Assembly (NCBI GenBank): GCA_964547525.1
Contig: CAZJOD010000031.1
Location: 1-27,277, forward strand
DNA length: 27,277 nucleotides
Source: CAZJOD01 sp964547525
GTDB lineage: Bacteria > Bacillota > Clostridia > JAAYHZ01
Direction: 5' to 3'
Below are positions 7,292 to 15,913 of the stretch, one piece after another; positions within the stretch are counted from its first letter, which is position 1, and every line of letters starts with the position of its first letter. The notes beneath the pieces were generated by a model. It was given only the letters and a program-made list of their open reading frames with translations, was not told where the DNA came from and did not search any database. A program made the translations under genes and the position numbers.

Positions 7292-10200
7292 TTATTTTTC
7301 CACCGCTACCATTTCATATACTTCAACTATATCGCCTTCTTTGATATCATTATAATTTTCCAAAGACAAGCCACATTCATACCCGTGTGTAACTTCACGT
7401 GCGTCTTCTTTAAACCTTTTCAAAGATGCGGGTTTCCCTTCGTATATAACTATCCCGTTGCGTAGTAGCCTTACACTGTCCGAGCGTGCGATTTTGCCAT
7501 CTGTTACGTAACATCCGGCTATAGTTCCGATACCGGACACTTTAAAGATTTGTCTTATTTCCACATGTCCAAGAACATTTTCTTTGAATGTGGGATCAAG
7601 CATTCCCTTCATAGCCGCTTGTATATCCTCGATGGCGTTATATATAATCCTATACAGTCTGATATCCACCTTTGCATTTTCCGCCGCTTCGGTTACATTA
7701 ATACCCGGTCTTACATTAAAACCGATAATAATAGCGTTTGAAACCGCAGCCAATTGAACATCGGATTCATTTATAGTACCTACCGCTCCATGGATTATCT
7801 TTATTTTGACTTCGTCATTAGACAGCTTTTCCAAAGACTGCTTAACCGCTTCGACAGATCCGTGAACATCGGCCTTTATAATTATATTTAATTCCTTCAT
7901 GTTACCTTGTTGAATTTGTGAGAATAAATCTTCCAAAGTAACGGCATTGTTTGTGCCACCAATGCTTTTTTCACGTATGACTTCTCTACGTTTCTCAGCC
8001 AACTGCCTGGCTAATTTTTCATCTTCTATTGCATAAAACTCATCTCCCGCTACAGGTACTTCATGCAATCCCATAATTTCCACAGGTGTAGACGGACCGG
8101 CCGAGATGATTTCTTGTCCTTTATCATTAGTCATTCTTCTTATTCTACCTACCGTTGATCCGGTCACAATAGAATCTCCGCTTTTTAATGTTCCTCTTTG
8201 TACCAAAAGTGTTGCTATAGCACCGGTATTTTTATCCAAACGTGATTCAATAACCGTACCTTTTGCTTGTTTTGCAGGATTTGTCTTCAATTCTAAAACA
8301 TCGGCCGTTAATAAAACCATTTCTAACAAGGAATCGATATTATCATTCTTTAATGCAGATACATTAACACAAATGGTATCTCCACCCCATTCTTCGGCAA
8401 CCAACCCGTACTCTGTCAACTCTTGCTTTACTTTTTCCGGATTTGCATTCGGGCTGTCAATTTTGTTTATCGCCACTATAATAGCGACTCCTGCCGCTTT
8501 AGCGTGATTTATAGCTTCTACGGTTTGAGGCATAACACCGTCATCGGCAGCTACCACTAGTATTGCGATATCTGTTACTTGAGCTCCACGTGCCCGCATC
8601 GATGTAAAAGCTTCATGACCGGGCGTATCTAAGAAGGTTATATCTCTACCGTTTATATTGACCATATAAGCTCCGATATGCTGAGTTATACCTCCCGCTT
8701 CACCTGCGATAACGTTGGTATTTTTTATAGCGTCAAGTAGTGATGTTTTACCATGGTCGACATGTCCCATAACAACAACAATAGGAGGACGCGGCTCTAA
8801 ATTATCATCATCATCCGCACTGTCATCGAACAGTATATCTTCTTCTGTTACTACAACCTCTTTTTTCGCAGTTATTCCGAATTCTTCAGAAATAAGCGAG
8901 GCTGTTTCAAAATCCAAAGATTGATTTACGTTTGCAATTATACCAAGTTCCATTAATTTTATTATAACTTCTCCGGAAGTTTTTTTGATTCTCTCCGAGA
9001 ATGTTTTTACAGTCATACTATCCGGTAAAACAACATGCTTTAACACTTCTCTAGGAGGAGTCGGAGGAGACATTTTCTGCTTACTCCTCGATTTCTTAGC
9101 TCGTTTATCAAATTCCGCTTCCTTGCCGTAAAACTCTTCCAAAATAAAATCTTCGGATAAAATTTCGTCAACACCCTTTTTTTGCCCTACCATAAAATCA
9201 GGCTGTTTATATTTTGTTTTTTTAACTTGATAACCGGTCTTTACAGGTGATACCACCGGTTTTTCAGCACCTTTTTTTTGCTCACGCTTATCTAGTTTTT
9301 CATTATCTTTAACTAAATAATTCCTACGGTCCCCGGTATTTTTAGCTTTATTTTCCTCTTTGCCTGTAGTTTCCGCTTTGGGTATATCAAGATCCTTTTT
9401 ACTTTTTCCGGCATCTTTATTAAATCTTCCTCTATCGTTGAAGTTTTTGCCGGCAAAATCCTGCTTGGCACGATTATCTCCGGTTTTATAATCAACGTAG
9501 CCACCACTTCTGCCTTTGTCACCGGTTTGATCTTTTTTGTTATCATAATCTTTTCTGTTATCGTATGTCTTTTTTACATATTCACCGGGCTTTTTTTGAT
9601 AACCTTTATTATCATCGCGGTCTTTAAAACCTTCACGAGAGTTATATCGTTCAGAGTCTTTGTTTCCGGTTTGACCTTGGTTATAATCTTTAGCCGGGTA
9701 TTGTATCCTCTTTTGTTCTCTATTCGAGGAATATTCTTTATTTTGCTCTCTATCACCGGAATATGTTTTTCCGGTTTGCCTGTTCGTCGATTGCGACCTG
9801 CCGTAGTCACGCATCACCGTTTGTTCTCTGTTTTGATCTTTAACAGCATGCGATTTCTTTTGTTCATCATTCATGTTTTTTAGTTCAGTTTTTAGTTCAG
9901 TTTTTAGTTCGTCTTTTATTTTCGTTTCGTCCTGTTTTGGCTCAAATGCAACATTTTGTTCTTGTGTCGGCTCGGTTACCGATTTTTCTACAGCTTTATC
10001 TTTCAGGACGATGTTTGTGTCAGGATCATTTACAGCCCGTTCATCAACAGAAACTGCAGATACAGTTTCCGGTTTTTGCGGTATATCCTTATTAACGGTT
10101 TCCTGTTTTATATCGGGTTTGGATGTATCGGCTTGAACAAGATTATTTTCTTGCTTTATAATTTTTATGTCACGTTCCTTTTTCGGGTCTTGACTTATCT

Positions 10201-10861
10201 TTTCTACCTTGACAACAGGAACTTCCTTTTCTATTTTTTGCTCTACTTTTTCTATTTTTTTCTCAACCTTTTCAATCTTAGTAACTATAGGATCTTTGGT
10301 AGTTTTCTGTTCGATTTGATCCTTTTTTTCTTGTTCGGCTATTCTTTCCTGCTCCATCTTTAGCTTTCGTGCTTTTTCTCTTAACATTTTCATACGATCG
10401 TCTTCGGTTATAACCTTCATATCGCCTAGTAAGCCGGATGTGGCTATATCGCGCTTTTTGTCCGAATACTTATTATTACGGCTCTGTTGTCTTCCGGCAA
10501 ATTGCCTGTTTCCCGAATGTTGTTTTCCCGTGTTTTCATCAGCTTCTTTAGGTTTGCGAACATCTCTGTGAACAGGCTGTTCGTTTTTACTTTGCCTTTG
10601 ATCTTGTACTTCGGTCACCTTTACTATTGTTTTTACATCTGTTTTCTTCGCAACAATATTATCATCCGATTTATCTATTTCAGTAGATTTCGTTTCGTTT
10701 TTATGAATTCCTAAATCGCTATATAGCTTTTTTAATTCATCATCTTCAATATAACTCATATGGTTATTTTTTTGCACACCAATGTCAGCCAGTTTTTTCA
10801 GCAGCCTGCTGCTGCTAGTATTTAATTCTTTTGCCAACTCATAAACTCTTAATTTCGACAA
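7292..10861 (-). CDS. infB: Translation initiation factor IF-2 with very long N-terminal region
   Basis: IF-2 is the GTPase that brings initiator fMet-tRNA to the 30S subunit and promotes subunit joining. A small IF2N domain (SKLRVYELAKELNTSSSRLL) opens the protein. A second IF2N-like segment lies about residues 615-665. The G domain carries GHVDHGKT (residues 699-706), DTPGHEAF and NKID, followed by the translation domains II-IV. At about 1189 residues it is far longer than typical Firmicute IF-2 (about 700-900). The excess is a disordered, charged stretch from about residue 60 to 600, rich first in Lys, Glu and Gln and then in Asn, Asp, Gly, Tyr and Arg. A TTG start at 10859-10861 fits the GGGGGTGA ribosome site; a GTG three codons earlier lies within that site. 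Confidence 0.95.
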   Translation of the reverse strand: MSKLRVYELAKELNTSSSRLLKKLADIGVQKNNHMSYIEDDELKKLYSDLGIHKNETKSTEIDKSDDNIVAKKTDVKTIVKVTEVQDQRQSKNEQPVHRDVRKPKEADENTGKQHSGNRQFAGRQQSRNNKYSDKKRDIATSGLLGDMKVITEDDRMKMLREKARKLKMEQERIAEQEKKDQIEQKTTKDPIVTKIEKVEKKIEKVEQKIEKEVPVVKVEKISQDPKKERDIKIIKQENNLVQADTSKPDIKQETVNKDIPQKPETVSAVSVDERAVNDPDTNIVLKDKAVEKSVTEPTQEQNVAFEPKQDETKIKDELKTELKTELKNMNDEQKKSHAVKDQNREQTVMRDYGRSQSTNRQTGKTYSGDREQNKEYSSNREQKRIQYPAKDYNQGQTGNKDSERYNSREGFKDRDDNKGYQKKPGEYVKKTYDNRKDYDNKKDQTGDKGRSGGYVDYKTGDNRAKQDFAGKNFNDRGRFNKDAGKSKKDLDIPKAETTGKEENKAKNTGDRRNYLVKDNEKLDKREQKKGAEKPVVSPVKTGYQVKKTKYKQPDFMVGQKKGVDEILSEDFILEEFYGKEAEFDKRAKKSRSKQKMSPPTPPREVLKHVVLPDSMTVKTFSERIKKTSGEVIIKLMELGIIANVNQSLDFETASLISEEFGITAKKEVVVTEEDILFDDSADDDDNLEPRPPIVVVMGHVDHGKTSLLDAIKNTNVIAGEAGGITQHIGAYMVNINGRDITFLDTPGHEAFTSMRARGAQVTDIAILVVAADDGVMPQTVEAINHAKAAGVAIIVAINKIDSPNANPEKVKQELTEYGLVAEEWGGDTICVNVSALKNDNIDSLLEMVLLTADVLELKTNPAKQAKGTVIESRLDKNTGAIATLLVQRGTLKSGDSIVTGSTVGRIRRMTNDKGQEIISAGPSTPVEIMGLHEVPVAGDEFYAIEDEKLARQLAEKRREVIREKSIGGTNNAVTLEDLFSQIQQGNMKELNIIIKADVHGSVEAVKQSLEKLSNDEVKIKIIHGAVGTINESDVQLAAVSNAIIIGFNVRPGINVTEAAENAKVDIRLYRIIYNAIEDIQAAMKGMLDPTFKENVLGHVEIRQIFKVSGIGTIAGCYVTDGKIARSDSVRLLRNGIVIYEGKPASLKRFKEDAREVTHGYECGLSLENYNDIKEGDIVEVYEMVAVEK
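9885..9918 (-). repeat. Short tandem repeat coding (ELKT)n in the IF-2 N-terminal region
   Basis: A 12-base unit, read on the plus strand as TTTTTAGTTCAG, occurs about three times in succession and encodes ELKT-ELKT-ELKN. It lies in the disordered part of infB. The in-frame unit length suggests slippage expansion without frame disruption. Confidence 0.7.
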
Positions 10862-10879
10862 ATATTTCACCCCCGAAAA

Positions 10880-11191
10880 TCATTCAACCACGATCATTTC
10901 ATGCAATCTGCCTGCAAAATGACTGCAAGTGATACATAACACACTTCTTGAACCTGTTTTTCCAATAATCTTTCCAAGCTCCTCCTTATACCCGAATCGA
11001 ATCGGATTGATAGATTTTTTTTTACATATATTTTCAAATTTTTTCACTGTACCCTCATTAGCATCTTGTGCAATTATAACCATTTTTACACTTTTATATA
11101 TCAACGCGTTTTCACACAAGTAATTTCCCGATATCAACTTGTTCGCTTTTGCAGCTAAACCTATAAATGCATAAATGTTTTTATCAACCAT
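10880..11191 (-). CDS. ylxQ: L7Ae-family RNA-binding protein YlxQ
   Basis: A 103-residue protein with the L7Ae/L30e fold pattern: IYAFIGLAAKANKLISGNYLCENAL, then VKMVIIAQDANEGTVKKFENIC. Family members bind kink-turn RNA; the exact target of YlxQ is not established. It overlaps the end of ylxR by eight bases and lies between ylxR and infB, its standard place in Firmicutes. It has one odd feature, a histidine and cysteine-containing tail (VLCITCSHFAG). Confidence 0.87.
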   Translation of the reverse strand: MVDKNIYAFIGLAAKANKLISGNYLCENALIYKSVKMVIIAQDANEGTVKKFENICKKKSINPIRFGYKEELGKIIGKTGSRSVLCITCSHFAGRLHEMIVVE

Positions 11192-11456
11192 TTTTTCTCT
11201 TTAATTCCTGACTTAGTTTTTCATATAAATCATCCGGTACATTGGCTTCAAAAGATTTTTGTAATCTTTTATTCTTTATTGCCAAATCCAGGCATGCCGT
11301 ATCACAACAAATGTACGCACCTCTACCGGCCGCTTTTCCCGTAGGATCTAATAATATGTTTCCCTCAGGATTTCTAACTATTCGAATTAATTCCTTCTTA
11401 GGTTTTGTTTCATTGCAACCTATACATTTTCGCATGGGTATTTTTCTTTTTAACAA
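11184..11456 (-). CDS. ylxR: YlxR (DUF448) RNA-binding protein, proposed RNase P modulator
   Basis: A 90-residue basic protein with the DUF448 motif KIPMRKCIGCNETKPKKELIRIVR and GRGAYIC. The gene is found between nusA and infB in most Firmicutes, and the family has been proposed to bind RNA and modulate RNase P. The TTG start at 11454-11456 is supported by GGGGAGTGA upstream and by the family consensus, which has several basic residues before PMRKC; the next ATG (codon 8) would cut this off. Confidence 0.9.
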   Translation of the reverse strand: MLKRKIPMRKCIGCNETKPKKELIRIVRNPEGNILLDPTGKAAGRGAYICCDTACLDLAIKNKRLQKSFEANVPDDLYEKLSQELKRKNG

Positions 11457-11476
11457 AAACAGTCACTCCCCATCTT

Positions 11477-12601
11477 TTATTCAGTATGAGTTTCTTCATC
11501 TATAAAATCATCTTTATTATCCGGTTCTTTAAACAAATTACCGGCAAAAAGCTCTTCTTCGAGATATTTACGCATTTGAGATTCACTCTTTATATCAATC
11601 TTCCACCCGGTCAGACGGGCGGCTAATCTTGCATTTTGTCCTTCTTTACCTATAGCCAAAGATAATTGAAAATCAGGTACGGTAACCCTGGCGGCTTTCT
11701 CATCTTCATTTATTTCCACTCTAATAACTCCGGACGGACTTAAGCTGTTTGATATATATTCGGCAGGATCCGAACTCCACTTTAATATATCTATCTTTTC
11801 ATCATTCAATTCATCAACCACATTTTGGACTCTCGTGCCTCTTTGTCCGACACACGCACCTACCGGATCTACATTAGGATCGTTTGACCACACAGCCATT
11901 TTAGTCCTGGATCCGGCTTCTCTTGCTACACTTTTTATTTCAACCGTTCCATTGAAAATCTCAGGGACTTCCATTTCAAACAATCTTTTTACCAAAGACG
12001 GATGAGATCTGGAAAGTACGACCGAGGGGCCTTTATTTTGGTTCTTTACTTCCAAAACATAAAATTTCATGCGTTTGTTAAAAGAGTAAGATTCGCCGGA
12101 CACTTGCTCTGAAAAAGGCATAACACCTTCTATACGCCCTAAATCAACCACAACATTCTTTCTTTCGGTACTTTGTATTACACCGGTAATAATGTCGTTT
12201 TCTTTATTATAAAACTCATCGAATATTACATTCTTCTCAGCCTCGCGTATTCTTTGCATAACAACCTGTTTCGCTGTCTGAGCCGCGATTCTCCCGAATC
12301 TCTCCGGAGTACAGTCCACACGAACAATATCACCTGCTATTATTGTCGAATCAGAGCGTCTCGCCTCGTCTACAAGAATTTGTGTAGCACTGTCTGTCAA
12401 TATATCCACAACGGTTTTAATTGCATACACCTTTATATCCCCGGTATCTTTATTAATGTTTACATTAATTTCGCCATCGGTTCCAAAATTCTTTTTATAC
12501 GCGGTAAGTAAAGCGTCTTCCATAGCATCTATCAGTATTTCTTTTTTAATACCTTTTTCTTTTTCAATTTGTTCTAACGCATGTATAAACTCTACGTTCA
12601 T
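11477..12601 (-). CDS. nusA: Transcription termination/antitermination factor NusA
   Basis: NusA binds RNA polymerase and nascent RNA and modulates pausing, termination and antitermination. The 374-residue protein has the N-terminal polymerase-binding domain (FIHALEQIEKEKGIKKEILIDAMEDALLTAYKK), an S1 domain around residues 135-200 (GVIQSTERKNVVVDLGRIEGVMP), and two KH domains, with DPVGACVGQRGTRVQNVVDEL and LAIGKEGQNARLAARLTGWKIDI. It lacks the acidic repeats of the E. coli protein, as is normal in Firmicutes. It lies 21 bases after rimP in the usual order. Confidence 0.96.
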   Translation of the reverse strand: MNVEFIHALEQIEKEKGIKKEILIDAMEDALLTAYKKNFGTDGEINVNINKDTGDIKVYAIKTVVDILTDSATQILVDEARRSDSTIIAGDIVRVDCTPERFGRIAAQTAKQVVMQRIREAEKNVIFDEFYNKENDIITGVIQSTERKNVVVDLGRIEGVMPFSEQVSGESYSFNKRMKFYVLEVKNQNKGPSVVLSRSHPSLVKRLFEMEVPEIFNGTVEIKSVAREAGSRTKMAVWSNDPNVDPVGACVGQRGTRVQNVVDELNDEKIDILKWSSDPAEYISNSLSPSGVIRVEINEDEKAARVTVPDFQLSLAIGKEGQNARLAARLTGWKIDIKSESQMRKYLEEELFAGNLFKEPDNKDDFIDEETHTE

Positions 12602-12622
12602 TTATATCCCTCCATACAACAC

Positions 12623-13090
12623 TTAAAAAACAATAACTCTTTTTACCGTACCGACTGCCTCCATATCAAACGACAATCTTTGGTTGGCATCATCTATTAT
12701 GGTAACTTTCCCGTGGTTATAATCATCCAATATTCCTTCAAATGTTTTCTTATCATTTATCTTACTATATAATCTGACCTCAACCCGCTCTCCCATGTAT
12801 CTTCTAAAATCCTTTTCTGTTTTCAAAGGGCGGTCCAAACCGGGGGAAGACACCTGAAAGCGATAACTACCCTCTATTAAATCTTCCTTTTCATCCAATA
12901 ACGGATTTAATCGCACAGCGATATCATGAGTATCTTCTATCGTAATACCTCCCACTTTATCTATGATCACGCTTAATACTTTTTCGGATCCTTCTTTTTT
13001 AAATTCAACATCCACCAAATCAAATCCCGATCCTTCAACAATCGGTTTCACTATATCATATATAATTGATGCAATTTTTCCCTTAACCAT
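12623..13090 (-). CDS. rimP: Ribosome maturation factor RimP
   Basis: A 155-residue cytosolic factor needed for 30S subunit assembly. The N-terminal alpha/beta domain shows GFDLVDVEFKKEGSEKVLSVIIDK and the linker FQVSSPGLDRPLKTEKDFRRYMGERVEVRL, the most conserved part of the family; the C-terminal Sm-like barrel follows. CGGAGGCG precedes the ATG. It is the first gene of the translation-factor operon. Confidence 0.95.
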   Translation of the reverse strand: MVKGKIASIIYDIVKPIVEGSGFDLVDVEFKKEGSEKVLSVIIDKVGGITIEDTHDIAVRLNPLLDEKEDLIEGSYRFQVSSPGLDRPLKTEKDFRRYMGERVEVRLYSKINDKKTFEGILDDYNHGKVTIIDDANQRLSFDMEAVGTVKRVIVF

Positions 13091-13154
13091 ATTCGCCTCC
13101 GTTAATTGTTCGGTTATGTAGAGCTACCGTTTGTTTTCCGCTTAGCACCAACAT

Positions 13155-13182
13155 ATATTACAAAAATTTTATATTCTTTCAA
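13155..13182 (-). promoter_or_regulatory. Candidate promoter of the rimP-nusA-infB operon
   Basis: Minus-strand TTGAAA (13177-13182) and TAATAT (13155-13160) are 16 bases apart in the divergent region upstream of rimP. Other A/T-rich alternatives exist, so this is a plausible but unproven sigma-A site. Confidence 0.4.
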
Positions 13183-13236
13183 AGTTCTATAAACGTATCT
13201 GTAAATATAATCATATCTATTTCCAATCATAATGGA

Positions 13237-13258
13237 AAGAGTGGGAATTCCCACTCTT
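13237..13258. repeat. Perfect 22-bp palindrome between divergent rimP and pflB
   Basis: The half-site AAGAGTGGGAA is followed directly by its exact reverse complement, with no spacer. It lies about 55 bases upstream of the candidate rimP -35 box and 180 bases upstream of the pflB -35 box. No T-run follows on either strand, so it looks more like a dimeric protein site than a terminator. Apart from this, the two promoters, a small AT-rich inverted repeat (13412-13419 with 13427-13434) and the pflB leader, the 13091-13626 interval shows no gene. Confidence 0.6.
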
Positions 13259-13438
13259 ATCAATACAAAAAATATATCAATTCGGAACAATTATATCAAA
13301 CGTATCTAAATAAAGCAACATTTTTCAGTTCTCATTTCTTTATTTTCCTGCATTTTCATCTTCTTTTTGTTTAAATCCTTTTCTTTTTGATGTTATTAAG
13401 TATAATGCCTTTAAAATTACAAATTATAATTTTACCTG

Positions 13439-13468
13439 TTGACAAAAGGATCCTATATATAATATTCT
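13439..13468 (+). promoter_or_regulatory. Candidate pflB promoter
   Basis: A perfect -35 TTGACA (13439-13444) is followed 18 bases later by TATTCT (13463-13468); an alternative -10, TAATAT, lies at 13460-13465. Transcription would begin near 13475, about 15 bases before the first riboswitch helix, which fits the leader structure. A perfect 8-bp inverted repeat TAAAATTA/TAATTTTA lies directly upstream and could be an AT-rich enhancing element or operator. Confidence 0.55.
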
Positions 13469-13490
13469 AAAACAAACATAAATGTCAATA

Positions 13491-13569
13491 CGTTTTGTAA
13501 CCGGCGGAGTCAGTGGAATTAACCATGTGGGAACAAAACGAATACAGTGTAAAGTCGACCGCCTGGGCA
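13491..13569 (+). promoter_or_regulatory. ZTP (pfl-motif) riboswitch aptamer in the pflB leader
   Basis: P1 is a perfect 8-bp helix: CGTTTTGT (13491-13498) with ACAAAACG (13533-13540). Inside it are an internal loop with GGCGG (13503-13507), a small hairpin GTGG/CCAT (13513-13525), and the conserved-type GTGGGAA strand. Downstream lies the hallmark GACCGCCTGGGCA (13557-13569), whose CCGCC can pair with GGCGG to form the known pseudoknot. This class binds ZTP/ZMP, the purine intermediates that build up when 10-formyl-tetrahydrofolate is short, and it was first named after its association with pfl genes. The expected effect is to switch pflB on when ZTP rises. Confidence 0.9.
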
Positions 13570-13600
13570 GAAATATTAATATATGCCGGGCGGTTTTTGT
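13558..13600 (+). terminator. Riboswitch-controlled intrinsic terminator (expression platform)
   Basis: ACCGCC and GCA of the aptamer 3' half (13558-13569) pair with TGC and GGCGGT (13584-13594), with small mismatches, followed by TTTTTGTTT. The stem uses the same CCGCC bases needed for the aptamer pseudoknot, so ligand binding and termination should exclude each other. The pflB ribosome site (AGGAGGT, 13614-13620) lies just downstream. Confidence 0.85.
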
Positions 13601-13626
13601 TTAGTCCGGCTTTAGGAGGTATTCAA

Positions 13627-15852
13627 ATGGAACAATGGAAAAATTTCATACCGGGTATTTGGCAAAAAACAATAGATGTCAGGGATTTTATTCAAAAAAA
13701 CTACACCCCCTATTACGAAGACGAGAGCTTTTTAAAGGGCCCTACAGACAGAACATTATTAATTAAAAAAAAGTTAGACTCTTTAATGATTTTGGAAAAA
13801 GATCGTGGTGGTGTTTTTTATATTGACACCGATAGAGTCTCGTCACTGTTAACTTACAAACCGGGGTATATCGACAAAAATAACGAATTAATAGTAGGTT
13901 TACAAACTGATTTACCTTTAAAAAGAGGAGTTAATCCTTTCGGTGGTATCAGAATGGCCAGACAGGCATGTGAAGCATACGGATATACTCTGGGAAAGGA
14001 TGTTGAAGACAATTTTAAATACCGAACAACTCACAACGACGGTGTTTTCCGTGTATATACCGATGAAATGAAAAATGTCAGAAAAGCGGGAATAATAACA
14101 GGCTTACCTGATGCTTACGGACGCGGCAGAATTATTGGAGATTACAGACGGTTGTCTCTTTACGGTGCCGACCGTTTAATTGAAGAAAAACGTAAAGATA
14201 AATATCTTGTCGGATTGCGGGAGATGACAGCTGAAAACATACAGTTATCTGAAGAATTATACAGACAAATTGATTTTTTAGAACAGCTGAAGATTATGGC
14301 CACAGGATACGGTAAAGATATTTCAAAACCTGCGGCAAATTCCATAGAAGCCGTACAATGGTTATACTTCGCTTATTTAGGTGCGATTAAAGAACAAAAC
14401 GGTGCGGCTATGTCACTAGGTCGAGTCGGAACTTTTATTGACATATATATTGAGAGAGATATTTATAAAGGTATTCTGGATGAATCTCATGCTCAGGAAA
14501 TTATAGACGACTTCATAATTAAATTAAGAGCCGCAAGACAGTTAAGGACACCGGAATACAACGAATTGTTCGCAGGAGATCCTATGTGGATTACCGAGGC
14601 GGTGGGGGGTGTTGGTGAAGATTCAAGACCGTTGGTAACTAAAACCTCTTTTCGTTTTCTAAATACATTATATAATTTAGGCCCTGCTCCCGAACCGAAC
14701 CTTACCGTATTATGGTCCGAAAAATTACCTCTCGGATTCAAACGTTTTTGTGCTAAAGTTTCAATAAATACCGATTCAATACAATATGAAAACGATGATA
14801 TGATGAAGAAAACATTCGGTGACGATTATTCAATAGCATGCTGTGTATCTGCAATGAAAACAGGTAAACAAATGCAGTTTTTCGGTGCACGTTGTAACAT
14901 GGCTAAACTTTTATTGTTGTCTTTAAACGGTGGTGTGGATGAAATGACAGGAATTCAGGTAGGACCTGCTTCAAACACGGTAAATGACGATATATTGTGC
15001 TTTGACGACATTAAAAAAAGATTTGATTTTTATACCGGTTGGTTGTGTAAGTTATACGTAAATACAATGAATGTTATTCACTATATGCATGATAAGTATG
15101 CTTACGAAAAATTACAGATGGCTTTTCATGATACCGACATACAAAGATTTATGGCTTTCGGATTAGCCGGCTTATCGGTTACGGTCGATTCACTAAGTGC
15201 CATAAAATTTGCTAAAGTCAAACCTGTAAGAGATCAACGAGGTATTATAAATGATTTTGAGATATATGGCGAATACCCGAAGTTTGGAAATGACGATGAC
15301 AGAGTTGATACTATTGCATGTGATTTGGTACGAGAATTTCATTCCTGTCTTAAAAAGAATAAGACATATAGAAATGCCGAGCATACTCTTTCCATATTAA
15401 CAATTACATCAAATGTAGTTTACGGTAAAAAAACCGGAGGGACTCCGGATGGCAGGAAGAAGGGAGAACCTTTCGCTCCGGGTGCAAATCCTATGCATAA
15501 CCGTGACATTTCAGGCGCACCCGCTTCTTTAAATTCGGTTGCGAAAATCCCGTATGACGTATGCAAGGACGGTATTTCATGTACGTTCAGCATTACACCT
15601 TCCGCTATAGGTAGGGATGAATCGACGCAAATTGATAACTTGATAAATCTTATGGACGGATATTTTTCCTTAAACGGTCATCATCTGAATGTTAATGTAT
15701 TAAACAAAGAGCAACTTGTAGACGCTTACAATAATCCTGAAAAATATCCGTCACTAACCATAAGAGTATCAGGATATGCTGTAAAATTTAGCAGCTTAAG
15801 CAAAGAACAGCAAAGAGAAATTATATCCAGGACTTATCACAACACAATTTAA
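13627..15852 (+). CDS. pflB: Pyruvate formate-lyase (formate C-acetyltransferase)
   Basis: This glycyl-radical enzyme cleaves pyruvate with CoA to acetyl-CoA and formate under anaerobic conditions. The 741-residue protein has the adjacent active-site cysteines Cys405-Cys406 in SIACCVSAMKTGKQMQFFGAR, and the radical site Gly716 in RVSGYAVKFSSLSKEQQREI near the C-terminus. The double cysteine and this context identify PFL rather than glycerol or choline lyases. The ATG at 13627 has AGGAGGT six bases upstream; the open frame extends 38 codons further but would translate the riboswitch. The leader riboswitch suggests formate is made here partly to supply 10-formyl-tetrahydrofolate for purine synthesis. 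The activase gene follows. Confidence 0.96.
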   Translation: MEQWKNFIPGIWQKTIDVRDFIQKNYTPYYEDESFLKGPTDRTLLIKKKLDSLMILEKDRGGVFYIDTDRVSSLLTYKPGYIDKNNELIVGLQTDLPLKRGVNPFGGIRMARQACEAYGYTLGKDVEDNFKYRTTHNDGVFRVYTDEMKNVRKAGIITGLPDAYGRGRIIGDYRRLSLYGADRLIEEKRKDKYLVGLREMTAENIQLSEELYRQIDFLEQLKIMATGYGKDISKPAANSIEAVQWLYFAYLGAIKEQNGAAMSLGRVGTFIDIYIERDIYKGILDESHAQEIIDDFIIKLRAARQLRTPEYNELFAGDPMWITEAVGGVGEDSRPLVTKTSFRFLNTLYNLGPAPEPNLTVLWSEKLPLGFKRFCAKVSINTDSIQYENDDMMKKTFGDDYSIACCVSAMKTGKQMQFFGARCNMAKLLLLSLNGGVDEMTGIQVGPASNTVNDDILCFDDIKKRFDFYTGWLCKLYVNTMNVIHYMHDKYAYEKLQMAFHDTDIQRFMAFGLAGLSVTVDSLSAIKFAKVKPVRDQRGIINDFEIYGEYPKFGNDDDRVDTIACDLVREFHSCLKKNKTYRNAEHTLSILTITSNVVYGKKTGGTPDGRKKGEPFAPGANPMHNRDISGAPASLNSVAKIPYDVCKDGISCTFSITPSAIGRDESTQIDNLINLMDGYFSLNGHHLNVNVLNKEQLVDAYNNPEKYPSLTIRVSGYAVKFSSLSKEQQREIISRTYHNTI

Positions 15853-15856
15853 TCGA

Positions 15857-15886
15857 TTGGTTCGGCTATGAATTTTACTGTATAAT
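15857..15886 (+). promoter_or_regulatory. Possible separate pflA promoter
   Basis: A perfect TATAAT (15881-15886) lies 18 bases after TTGGTT (15857-15862) in the gap between pflB and pflA. The -35 match is only moderate. It would let the activase be made independently of the riboswitch. Confidence 0.35.
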
Positions 15887-15892
15887 CATGTA

Positions 15893-15913
15893 TGCTTTCA
15901 TGTATGGAAAGCA
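15893..15913 (+). promoter_or_regulatory. Hairpin in the pflB-pflA gap
   Basis: TGCTTTC (15893-15899) and GAAAGCA (15907-15913) form a perfect 7-bp stem around a seven-base loop, just before the pflA ribosome site AAAGGAG. No U-run follows, so it is not a terminator; an operator, a processing site or a stabilising hairpin is possible. Confidence 0.45.

Noticed and set aside
9527..10363. Overlapping plus-strand open frames rich in Phe, Leu, Ile and Ser that look like membrane proteins
   Set aside because: They are the antisense of the Lys/Glu-rich coding sequence of infB; hydrophobicity arises from complementing AAA/GAA codons, and they lack ribosome sites.
13513..13626. Upstream GTG start extending pflB by 38 codons
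   Set aside because: The extension would translate the riboswitch and terminator and has no similarity to PFL, while the ATG at 13627 has a near-perfect ribosome site.
13627..15852. Glycerol or choline glycyl-radical lyase instead of PFL
   Set aside because: The adjacent Cys405-Cys406 pair, the PFL-type C-terminal glycine motif and an activase without a ferredoxin insert are specific to PFL.
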